Source: Apis mellifera
Lineage: Eukaryota; Arthropoda; Insecta; Hymenoptera; Apidae
DNA: 64,000 nt
Direction of reading: 5' to 3'
Assembly (NCBI RefSeq): GCF_003254395.2
Contig: NC_037650.1
Span: 5,146,071 to 5,210,070 of the forward strand
The notes beneath the pieces were generated by a model. That model had not been told where the DNA came from. It did not search any database and was given only the letters and a program-made list of their open reading frames with translations. Numbering within the stretch: position 1 is the stretch's first letter; every line of letters begins with the position of its first letter. Shown here in pieces: positions 34,801 to 46,700 of the stretch. Made by a program: the position numbers and the translations under genes.

Positions 34801-37800
34801 AGGGAAGTCGATAATTTTTTGCGTCAACCGATACGAAAATGCTTGCCGTCCGTTTTTTAATCCGATTTCGTTTATCGAGAAAAGTCGAATATCGTTCGTG
34901 AAAAAAATTGCGTCGCCGACGCGAGAAACGACATACACAGGCCGTCTATCCGTCAAAGCGGATTACGCGGGCCGACCAGTGCTGCTCGTTCGTGATTTTT
35001 TTTTTCCAGCTTTCGACAACCACGACGCTCTCGAAATCGTCGAAGATCGAATAATTAACTCGGCGTGTATCGATTTCTATTCCATCCGTTCATTCAAGTG
35101 TGCCAACTGTATACGCGTTCACGCCACTGCGTGAAAAAAATCAATCGAGACTTTTTCTTTTTTTCTTTTTTATTTTTTATCCCCTCGAAATTTTTTGTTT
35201 CTCGTCGCTTCATTTTTTCGAAAATGAAGGGAAAAAGGGGGGATTGTCCGTTTCGAGACGAGCGGATATAAAAGTTCATTCATTCAGACTCGATTCGACG
35301 CAAAGCTCGAAAGTTATTGTTCGATTATCGCCAATTTTTTTTTTTAACGAGCATATCGATACCGTCGATGATGAAATGTGGGCGCGGCCACGTAAACCTG
35401 ACCCCGACTAACCTAAACTAATCTGTGACCAACAACGGTCCCGGGTCACTGAGCTTTTATCGATTACCTTTCTTGCGCCACACGTTGCTTTAGCCTAGAC
35501 GGTAATACCGTTCGATTAACCATGCCCTTCTAATGTCTTGCTTCTTCACGATTCGAAAGGATTTGAAGCATAAAAATATCACGAAAAAGATGGAACCAGC
35601 CAGCACCACGGATATAGTTAAACTGAAACGAGAATGAAATTGTGCGAATTCGAAAATTTCGCGTAAAAGTATAATTCGAGAGAATTCAAAGGGGAAGAAA
35701 TTCAAAGCCGAGGTGAAGATTTCGACGAAGATTCGAAAATCTCTTCTCTCTGCTTGTACAAGGATAAGATCCCGAGGAGTGGGTTTTAAGTCGGTCGTAA
35801 AATCGAAGGTAGAAAGACGAACACCGTGTTCCCCGTTCCGTCCCATTGGAGAGAATTCGAAGACACAAGGGTCATAGAAATGGCGGGCTGTTTGCATGCA
35901 CGCAACCAGAAACGATTGCCATTTTATTCCCCTTCGGATTTCAAGGTTTCCACAGTGATCCCTTCGATTATTCTTTGCCAAAGTTTAGAAATTCCTTTCG
36001 AATTTTTTCGCCTATTTTCTCTCTCTCCCTCTTATTTCTCAATCGTACGATTGAAACTCTCGGTTCACAAATTTCATCACGTTCATTTTTATCGCGATAA
36101 TGTCGATTAACTGCAAGTTATTTCGAGGACATCGAGTCATGATTCCTCGTGTCGCGCGTGTTTCAATTAATTCTCTCTCTCTCTTTAAAAAAACCACATT
36201 TAAGAACGTTAAAAGAATACGAAAATACGAATATTAAAATCTTTCCCAGGAATCTTTGCGACGAAGAGGAGAGAGAGAAGGAAACCTTTCAAAATCTTTT
36301 ACTTGGAATCTCTTAGTTTTCGTGGAATCTCGTCCTTTCGTTAATATTTCGAACATAAACGCGTAATACATCCTCCTTTTTCGCGCGATCGATTGAATTT
36401 CTCGGTATTTGAATTTAACCGGTGGAGGTAGAAGGAAGGAGCAACGAGCTCGTATCGCGAAATTTACATTTCAAATTCGTGAAAAATAACCGAGGATCTC
36501 TCTTCTCTTCTCAGGGGTTGGTGGTATTCGAGGGGAGGGGGCGATGTTCGTTATATCCGCGATAAGTAACGTTCTCAAGGAGGAGAAGTCGCGCGAGAAG
36601 TTTGGATTCGGGTCGAATTATCGTTCGTCGTCATCGCCGACATTCCGCGATCCAGAAAGAGGGTAGCATTTCTAGCTAGCGAGAATTATCCCGGCCTCTC
36701 CCATCTGAATTTATTATTATCATCGCGGCGCAATCTCACGTCTCCACTCCTCTCCTTAAGGCGTGTATTAATTCTTCAAAAACGTTTTTGTTGCGTTCAC
36801 GCTCGTCATTTTTTGAAATTCAATAGTTTGAAACTAATGCCACTCCCTCTCATCCTTCCCTTTCTTCATCTTTCCCTTTCGTCATCTTTTTATGCCTCGC
36901 AATAGCTTGAGAATGCGAGTAGGTAAGGCGAGATGGATAAGAAAAAAAATAAAAAAGAGAGAGATCCGTAATGTACGATTCGATCGCGAAAGAGGAAGCT
37001 ATAAGAGACTCTCTCGTGAATGAGAATTAAAAAGAGTGATCTTTCGTCTCTTTCTTTGACTTGCTGGATGATGCAGCTTTGATAAACGTGCAAGGAAAGC
37101 GAAAGAGTGGAAGGGGGAAATCTAACTGTCGACGCAGTTTCTTAGCGAGCTAACTTCATTAGGACATCAAAGAGGTCTTGCCGGAGCGCGTCGCGGGGAT
37201 TGTAGTGTTATAAAGTGGAGGGAGGGGGGGAGTAGAGCAATAGGGAAGAGAAGAAAGGAAGCCTGAAGGAAAGAAAGAGAAAGAGGAAGGAGTATCGTCC
37301 CCTTGATTCGCCTGAAGCGGATAGCGATGGAAAGTGAAAATAGAAGTGGATCGTGGTAGAGTAAGCCGCCAAGCTGTGGCGATTACGTCACGGAGAAAAT
37401 GCGTGAAGTGAATTCTGCCGGTAAATGTATTTTCCTTCTCCCTTTCTTTTTGCCTCTTGCTTTTTTCCTTTCTTCGCTCTGAGAGAAGACGCGAAATGTT
37501 CGAACGGACATGGCTTTTTTTTTCTTTTTTTTATACTTTATATATTTTATATATCTTATAAGAGAAGAAAAAAGTGTGAACTGCGAACGAATTATAGAGA
37601 TCGTGACAATCGTCGTAAACGCTTTCGTCGCGCAACTAGTGCGTAAAAAGGAAACATAAGGGAGGGACAAAGGTGATGGCGAGGGTGATGGCAAGGTTCT
37701 GAAAGGGTTAGATGGTTGAATTCAGCATGGCTGCCTGTCGGATATAAATGGGGAGGGAGGGAGGGAGAGAGAGGCACGAGGGACTCTACGCGTGCACCCC

Positions 37801-38312
37801 TCACGAGTCTTGCATTTTGCATATTGATGAGACCGCTTTCGAGCCACTTCACCTTCCATTTCCTTTCTTCAACTTCTTCAGTTTCCAACGTCTTAATAAT
37901 TGGCGCGAGGAAGGAAATTCTTCTTCTCGAAAAGTCATCGAGAATTTGATCGTCGTCGTTTCGTCGTTCCATTCTGTTTTTTTTTTTTCCTTTTTTTCCC
38001 TCCCTCTTCCCCCCTCGCCCGTTTCAACCGTTCCTTTTCGAACAAACGAGATTGAATCTGTGTGAAGTGATGCGCATGAAATGCTTCGAATTCAATTACA
38101 TAGGAGAATGTTACATTTGTTTTTCTTTTTCCTTTTTTTTTTTTTTTTTTGTTTTCGAAGCGACTCTCGTGACCGAATTCTTTTATACGACATTTTGCGG
38201 TTTGACTTTTCGCTGCGGGATCGTTACACGGTGCATTATATAAATTATTTCGTCGATGATATTTCCCGCGAACAAGCCGATATAATCGCTATACGATCTG
38301 CGGCGAGATCGA

Positions 38313-38661
38313 CGATCGGCATAACGCGATCGATAACGAACCGCGATGACGGAAGGAATTATTGACTTGCGTCCTTTTAACTTTATTGTTAAAATATATC
38401 GTATATCGAGATTCGTCTTCACGATACAATTTTTTAAAAATATATCTCGAGATTCATCTTATTCACGAACACGATTTTTAAACGATACAATTTCGATCGG
38501 CATAACGCGATAACGAACTGCGATGACGATGAAGGAATTATTGACTTGTTTTTTTAACGCTTTATTGTTAAAATATATCTCGAGATTCGTCTTGTTCACG
38601 ATACAATTTTTTAAAAATATATTCATCTTATTCGCGACACGATTTTTAAACGATACAATTT
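38313..38661. repeat. Imperfect tandem duplication, unit about 175 bp
   Basis: Two head-to-tail copies. Copy 1 (38313-38493) and copy 2 (38494-38661) both start CGATCGGCATAACGCGAT and both end CACGATTTTTAAACGATACA followed by ATTT. They differ by small indels and substitutions. Inside each copy a shorter element (CGAGATTC(G/A)TCTT...ACGATACAATTTTTTAAA) recurs, suggesting nested duplication. No coding frame is conserved between copies. Confidence 0.88.
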
Positions 38662-41600
38662 AGCTCGATGATAATCAACGATAGAAAAAGAATACTTTTA
38701 TTCGCGTATTGCAAAAATACACTTTATAGATTATATAATGAGATTTTATGCATTCACGATGTCTCTGAATGGATAATGAATATTTCATCTGTACAGTTGG
38801 ACACTAACAATAAGCGATTAACGTTAATAACTCGAGTAATTTCACGTCTATTTAATTCGAAATTACTCGCGCCGAAATTATATTATTTTGCCATGCAGAA
38901 AGTATTGACGATTGAAAATATTAATATGATTTCCAATGGAAATCGTATTAATAAATAAATCGATCGTTGCTTTTTTTCTCCGTTCAATTAGGACGATGAA
39001 AAACGATCGTGTTCTCGTCCGAGTTTCTTATTCTTATTAATTATTTCCTTCGATGAATAATAAAGAAGAATGACAAACAAGAAATTCGCGATCGATTGGA
39101 AACTAACTTCAAGGAAACACGTATGAGAAACGCTTCTCTGCGCGTCGTTTATTTCGTCGTTTATTTTCCGCAATTCCGTTTTACCGTAATTACTTACCGT
39201 GAACTTATCACTCGAGCTCGAAATTCGAGTCGAAATGATGAATTTTCTCCGTTCCTTGGAGTAAAGTAACCGTTCTTTCCCAGCATGTATAATATAACTT
39301 CGTGAAATTTTTCAATTTCAATTTCCCAAGCGTTCAATAATGCGAGAAAGAAAGGGTCGAGTGAAATTGTGTAAAAAAAACATTTGCGCGTTTATTATAA
39401 TATCTCTCGTGTCCTGTAACAAAATACAGCTTTTCCCTCGAGGATCTTTGAAACGGTGTTGAAAAGTGGAAAAAAAATAAGAAGGAAACGAGAAATACGC
39501 GGGACGAAAAATAGACAAAGGAACGATGAAAAGGGTTTACGAGGTGGAATGTCGTTGGGGCGCGGTGTAACGTGTCCGGGCTTATTTTTCCGCGTTTCCA
39601 AATTGCACGGTCCCGGGCAAAGAATGACGGTTGTCGCCTGATTGCTCGGTTGAACGAATGAAATTCACGGGGTGCGTGTCGAGTTTCGTCCAGCGCTGAC
39701 CAACAGCTGGATCCACGCAATTGTCGTAAATTTGAAAAGTCATTTCTCCGGATTTTCATTCCTTTTTTTTTTTTTTTTTATTCTTTTTATTTTTCTTCCG
39801 TTTCGTTCGTTTTTTCGGGCAAAATAGAAAAAAGGGGGAGGGAGGGGTTAGGATCGCCCGATTTTTCGGCGATAACAAGGGGATAAAAAAGTGGGAAAAG
39901 GGAAATTTGTCTTGATAGGGAGTGTTCCGTGTATCCATTAATCCGAGTAAACGAAGCGGTTGAACGTTGATACGGCTGATATTTTTGAGTAATGAGGACG
40001 ACATTTATCGTTTCGTCCCGCGAGCGGGCGGGCAAGGCGAGGCAAGCACGATTTCCAGGATGGTGGCAACGCGCGGCATCGACACACACAGGATGGAGGA
40101 CGAAAATTGCGTGTCAGAGCGGAGAGATGGAATATCCGCCGGCCCGCCTATGAATTTTTATTTCATACGCTTTCAACGTTTTCAAGCCGGGGAATAGGCT
40201 ACAATTTTTCTGTCCCGTCCGGTAAGTGGCTGTCCGGTCTACCGATGGCGTTTTCCACAATACCGAATATCTGATTCAGCTTCCATCCCGGCGACATTGA
40301 AAAAAAAAGTGGAATAATTTCTCGACTCGAAATAACAACCTCGATTTTCGCTTCTTTCCTTTCTTTCCACGCATCTCTGATATTCCCAACAATAATAAAT
40401 AATAACGAATAACTTCCATTTAATGAATTTCGCTCAATTAAAAATTGTTATTCGCGTATCGGCGTCAATTACGAGCAATCATCGATTCCGTGCGGCGCGG
40501 AATATACATATACACAGATGCATCGAAGAGTGTTGTTGTAAACAGCGCATCGTTTTTCCGCTCTGTAACTTGTTGATTATTAATTTCGACAGCGTGCAGC
40601 CACAAACGAAATGAAATAAATATTTCGATATCGATGATTCCGTCGGAATCAATTCCATCTCAATTTCCGTGAACTGTTCCCCGTGAAAATAACTAGTAAT
40701 TAATAAAAAAAAAAAAAAAGAAAAAAAGGAGGGAAACGAAGAAGAAGATTGCACACAATTTCGAAGGTATCGATCTACCGAGAGTAGAATCGAGCTTGAA
40801 CAATTGGAGATGGAGAGGCGAGAAAACGGTGGAGGACGTTTGTCATTTTGGATCCACTTATAGATACATCTCCTCTACGCTCTAAGATCCGCCGTTAATT
40901 ATCGTCGGCGAAATTCCTTGGCTAAGTCCAGTAAACCTGACTTAAGGCAAACTCTGTTCCACTTTCGTTTAAAATTTAACCAGAGCTTCGAACTCGGCTT
41001 AGGGGCATCTTCCGTTTCCGCTACGGTGTAATTCACCACCGATTCTCTCCGCCCCCGCTTACTTTAACGCCATAGTATCGAGAATTCTCGTACGAGAGAG
41101 CCGATTAGACGATCGAGAGCGGCCGATTACGTTGGGTCTATCGTTATTATTTGTCCCACTTTCTCTACGAGGCGATATTATTTAACAAAACTTTATCGTT
41201 TTCTCTTTTTTCCCTCCGGATGGAAGCTCAAAGATGGAACTTTTGGATTTTTCCCGCAAATTCTCTCGAAGAAAATATCCTTTTCTATCGTCGGAAGAGG
41301 AGGTGAAACAAGGAGGAATAAAGAAAAGGATTTATCTCGTAATTTCTCTTTGGAAGAAACGTTAAACTGGTTTGCTGGTGGAAAATTTTTTTTCCATGAT
41401 CGATACACGCGTTACCGTTTCCCCGGTCGGCTAACTCGACTGGAAAGTTGAGAAACCGTTTCCCTTTAAGCAGGATGGAGAACACCGTCGGAAGATTATG
41501 AAATATATCTGCCTCCCATCGTTTGTACTGTATTATTACGATGAAAGAGGATTACCCAATAATTTTCCGGAGACTGAATACCAGGATCATCTGCAAGAAT

Positions 41601-43678
41601 CCGTTGACTCAGCTTATTTCTCGTCTATCTCCTCGTCCTTCTCTCCTTAATTCTTCCCTCCTCGTTCACGTCCCTTAACAATCACGGCTAACAACAATTC
41701 CATTAAAGTCTCTCTCGAGTGCTCTTTCAATTTACAAAGCTGCACCTAAATTTTCAATTATGAACAAACTCTACTGCGCCGAGAAAACATGGAGTGAAAC
41801 GTTTTTTTCGGAGGGAAACAAAGTTTTCTCGAAAATTTTCGAACCAAGTCCCGAGTCAAAGGAGAAGGGAAGGCGAGGAAAAACGAATACGAAACTATTT
41901 CGCGGAGGCAAGAGGCAACGTTTTGCCATCCTTCCCCTATCTATCAGCATTTCACCCTTTCCCCCTCATCGAGCGCGAAAATCGCGAGCGAAGTTTCAAT
42001 TTTGCATTCGACCAGCACCACCTCGACGAGCAGCTCTCCCTCGGACGAGGCGTAGCCCCGGATAACGCGCGCCGGTCGATGCGCTTTCACGCTGCTTTCA
42101 CGGAGCGGGAGTTAAATTTCAAAGGAAACTCATTTGAAACTTCGATGCCGGCCAAACGCGCCCCGTGCCTTGGAAAAACTACTTTTGTGCCGAATACCCT
42201 CGCCTCGGCATACCTCTCTGCCCACCTTGGCGAAGCCCTCCTTCATCCTCGGCATCCGCGCAAGGGGGGGGGAAGGATTGAAAGGAGAGGAGAATCCTTC
42301 GCCACTGCGTTGGATATTTCAAAACCAGATGCTTTCGAGGGGGAGGGGGCGAAGAAAGGATCCGAGGAAGAGGCAACAAAGGCTTGGAAAGGGCTTGGAA
42401 CGCCTCCGCGGTATGCCGTCCTGATACAACCCGCGAGAAAGATCGATGAACCACCCGACTTCCTTCCCAACCACCCGCGCAGCGACACCTGCTCCCAATT
42501 GCACAACTTTTCCCGCCAACTCCCCTCCCCGCTCTCCGTTATTCGTGGTCACTCTCGTGGATGGTCGCCGCGTGAATTTTTTTTCGGCAATGGTTTTTGT
42601 TAAGATTTATCTAAGAGAAATTTTTCACGATTCTTTTTTCTTTTTTTTTTATTTTATTTAGATTGGTGAGCGGAAAAATTTGCGGACGGGAAGAAAATCG
42701 GATTTAAACGAGACCGGTTTATACCAGTTGTTGGAAACTTTGGAGAGAAATTCCATTTTCTCGAATCGACGCCGGAAAACCGCAGCATCCCCGAAAACCG
42801 CGATCCCGACGAAAGGCAAAGGGTAAACGAGAAAATCGATCGGCGTCGATAAGGGCGTTTCGATGGAAATTCGCATCGTTACCCGGGAAGAATTTCCCGA
42901 ATTTCTAAGCCCCTCCCTCGTTCGGTTAACTGGGCATTTCGGTCGAATAGAAAGAAGAATCCAATCGTGACCTCGGAACGAGGTGAAGAAATAAAAAAGG
43001 GTTTGAAGGAAAGGGAGGGGGTATTATCAAATCTCGTTTCCCTTTAACAAATTTCCTTCTTAGCTTCTTCCTTTCGTTCGGATCGAGAGCATCGAGCCGC
43101 CATATCCCTCCTCCCTCCCCCCGGCTCGAAAAAAGGGGAAGAAAATCCAACGGAACGAAGGAAGGGAAAACGGTCAAAGCACTTTCTTCGACCTCTCTGC
43201 CTTCCTGATAACCAACCATCGAAAAAGATCGATCATCATCCGCGGCTATCCGATCCGCATTGAAATTCTCGTTCTCGCGGGATTTTCCTCCCCCTCCTCC
43301 ATTCCCCTCCTCCACCTTGGGGCTTGATCTTTCTCCTTTCTCCTTTTTCCCGCGCGCGATTCTCTCTTGATCTCGTCCAACTCGTATAAAACTGATCCGC
43401 CGGCAAAAGCATCGTTCCTCGGAAAACAAGGAAACGAGAGAGGAATGGGCGAAGAAATGGGAGAAACAAAAGGAAAGGGGGAGAGAGGGGAGGGAGCGAG
43501 AAGAAGGAGGGGCTGTCACGAGAAATTCATTTCACTTTCCCGTGGAACGATCCCTTCTCCTCCTCCTTTTTTTATTCACCCCTGCAAATCCAGGATCATT
43601 TGAAATCAACCCACGGCCATGTCCACCCTCCACCTTACACCAAAAGTCTTCATCTGTTCGAAAGCTACGATATCCACG

Positions 43679-43683
<5 letters not shown>

Positions 43684-43710
<27 letters not shown>
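43684..43710. repeat. (TA)n microsatellite
   Basis: About 27 bases of TA dinucleotides, followed by a short CA/TA mixture. Confidence 0.88.
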
Positions 43711-43716
<6 letters not shown>

Positions 43717-46700
43717 GTATATACGTAGGAGTGTTTGGGGGGAGGGGGAATGGGAGTGGAAGAAATCGCTGGACACTCTTCAAACGACGTTCCGTCCGTC
43801 CGCCCCTCTGTCCCCCATCCCCTCGATAACACGGCAAACCCAAGACGACGCTGATCGAGTTTTCATCCCGGGTTTCCGCCGCGGGGGTCTCGTAACCACC
43901 TTCAACCCCTGATTTTTATTCGAGCCACACCGGCTTCATTTATAACTTCGTTTTCTTCGTCGAACCGTCTACTCGATACCTAAGTTTTCTCCTCGACTGC
44001 CTCCACGAGATGTCTACGAGATTTTTTCTCATTCTCTATTCTTTTTTCTTTTCTTTTTTTGGTTTTTTTAGTTTTTTCTCTCCCCTTAACCTTTTAATTA
44101 GCCAATTAAAAGTTGTATCCTATCTCTCGTTACTACCTGTCCGACTGTTGACGCGTTATTCGACGATTCGATTCGGATTTTTCTTATCCTCGAAGGGATA
44201 TGGAGGAGGGCACTCGAGGTTGTTTAAAAATCTTCCAAACAATTCAAATTTCTGGCGGATGAAACACAGGAATTATTGGAATTAAACAATAAATCGGTCT
44301 CGAATCGAAAACGGCTAGCGAGATTCGCAATTAAGTCCTTTACCGACAAATTTTCCAGACGAGTTGCATCTTTTCGAGCCCCCGTAACGATCCCTATTAT
44401 TATTATTATTACTATCCCGAAGTACTCGAGACGTTGTTATTCTCGCAAGGAAGAAGAAAAAAAAGAAGCCACCCTCTCCTCGAGGGCTCAAAGCTCGGGG
44501 AAAAGATCGAGGTTGAGACGAGTTCGAGACTCCTCTCGCATTGTGCCCGGCCTCTTTGCGAAATTCGACCCTGCTTCCCCCTCCTTGCCGGTGGAGGATC
44601 GCGGTATTAGCATAACGACATGCATGTATGTAGGAGAATCGTCGAAATCACGGCGAGAGAGATCCTTTCTCCCTTGTGAATTTCGACTGACCTTGACTAC
44701 ACCTCCTCCCCCGACTCGAGAAGGGATTCCGCTTTTATAAATCATGCAAATCGTCCCACTATTTGCGCGAGCGAAACGAAAGAAAGGGGACCAAGTTTCC
44801 TCGAGTCTCTAAACTATCCGCTAATTCTTGTTGCAAAAATTCTTCTCGCCTCCCCCCTCGTCGTAAAGCCATTTTTAATTTACATATAGCTCGAGGGATT
44901 AATATGTCGGGGAAGGGGAGGAAACAAAAAGTTGGCTTCGCCACGGTTCGCATGATACAAGCTCGTTTCCCTCCTCGTGGCCGTGTAAAAAGTCAACGCG
45001 GTGTACATAAGATCGCGCCAAGTTGCACGAGTGTGTAACTTGTGTGTAATGCGTATTTTAGAGCCGCGTTTTACCGCGTTGTTGAAAGGGGATTTGAAAA
45101 TTTCTTTTTTACCGCGTTGTCGAGGAGGAACGGGTTCGCAAACTCTTCGCGCGTGTTCCATCCCTGCTCGAGGGATTTGGACTTTTTTTCTTTTTTCCTG
45201 TTCTTTTTTTCTTCTTCTTTTTTTTAGATACACAGTGTTGCGAAAATACACACGTTGTCATCAACGATAGTCACGTGGTAATTTACAATGGTCGATAAGT
45301 CCAAGTCCTTTGCTTCGAACGAAAAGTATATATATATAACATTTTATCCAATTTATTCCAATCCGCGAAAGAGATACCGTCTCATTCGAAAAGATGTCGC
45401 GTTGCCGATGGAACGAATTAATTCGAGAAACGTTCGTGCAACGTTCGAATTCGAATCCGGTTTCCAGACCGCGAGGAATTCTCCTCCAAGGCTGGGATTA
45501 CCACGTGCATACATATATGGAACAGCGGTCTGTATCCCCGTGGATCCCTTTGCCGATTCTCATCGGGAATTTCTCGCGACCTTCGGCCAGGGGGGAAGGA
45601 GGAAGGAGGGTGCGCGTCGGGATTACATCGGTATGGATTGCGCGTAATACCCTGTAAACCGCGTCAAGCTTTCTTTCCTCTGCGTTTTTCTCTGCGCCTG
45701 CTTTCATCCCGCTGGTGGAAAAGCGGGGACGATCCTCCCCTGTTGGGGAATCGTCAAAGCGTTTCGTTTCTATCACGCCGCCTGTCACGTGATCGGGGAA
45801 ACAACGATCGAACCACGATCTTTCGAGGCAATCGGATCTCAAACCGCGCGATTGACGTGGCTGATTATGTATCGCGGATTATGATTTCCGAATTTTCCAC
45901 GCAATTTTTCAATAACCGGTTGAGAGGGGGAAGAGGAAGGAAGAGCGGGATTTATTATTGTTTTACGGGTTTCGCGAGCAGGCTTAATTACGCGCAGGAT
46001 GATGGGGAGGGGAGAAATCGCAAACAATTCTCCGGCTAATTAGCCCGAATCCGGACATAAATTGCCGATGAAATGGCTTTTAAAATCCATCGTGCTGGAG
46101 CGGTGGAAAAAAAAGAAAAAAAGGGGAATGAGGAGACAGAGCGGAGACGAGAGAGAACGTGGTAAAAAAGGGGACGAAGAAAGCGGGAAGGGGGAGGAAA
46201 AAAGGGTTGGAGATAAAACGTCCTTGAGGTCATTACTGTACCGCGGTTGGATCGTGGCAGCCTCGAAAGTTTCTTGGTCGGTTGCCAGAGATTGGCGCGA
46301 GCGAGCGCGTTCAAAAAATAGCGTTGAAAGAGGCGGAATACCCGATCGTCGCGTGGAATGAAAAAAAAAAAAAAGGAGCATAAGCCCAACGAGGGAGCGA
46401 GATTTCACGGGCCACTTAAAAACGATACTCGTGACGATTTCTTTTTCACCGAATTCTCTCGGTTCTTCTCGTGAGTTATGAAATATATATATATATGCTC
46501 GATCGGGCGTAGCTTTCATATTTCCTTCGTTGCCGCGGCGGTGCTTCGCTCTCTCGTTGTTTTCGCCATGGAAACGTCCACGGTGATGTACTTTCCCGTC
46601 GGAAATACGAGTCCAATCGTTCATAAAGCTTCTCGGGTATTGCCTGGATGGCGCGCTCCACGATAGGTTCACCTACGCCCGACAATTTCTCCTTTTTCAT

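Noticed and set aside
42926..43519. 197-codon - strand frame (and 210 codons at 46040-46672).
   Set aside because: Rich in Arg/Glu/Ser/Pro from GA/CT-rich sequence, with no domain or splice context. Treated as chance open frames.
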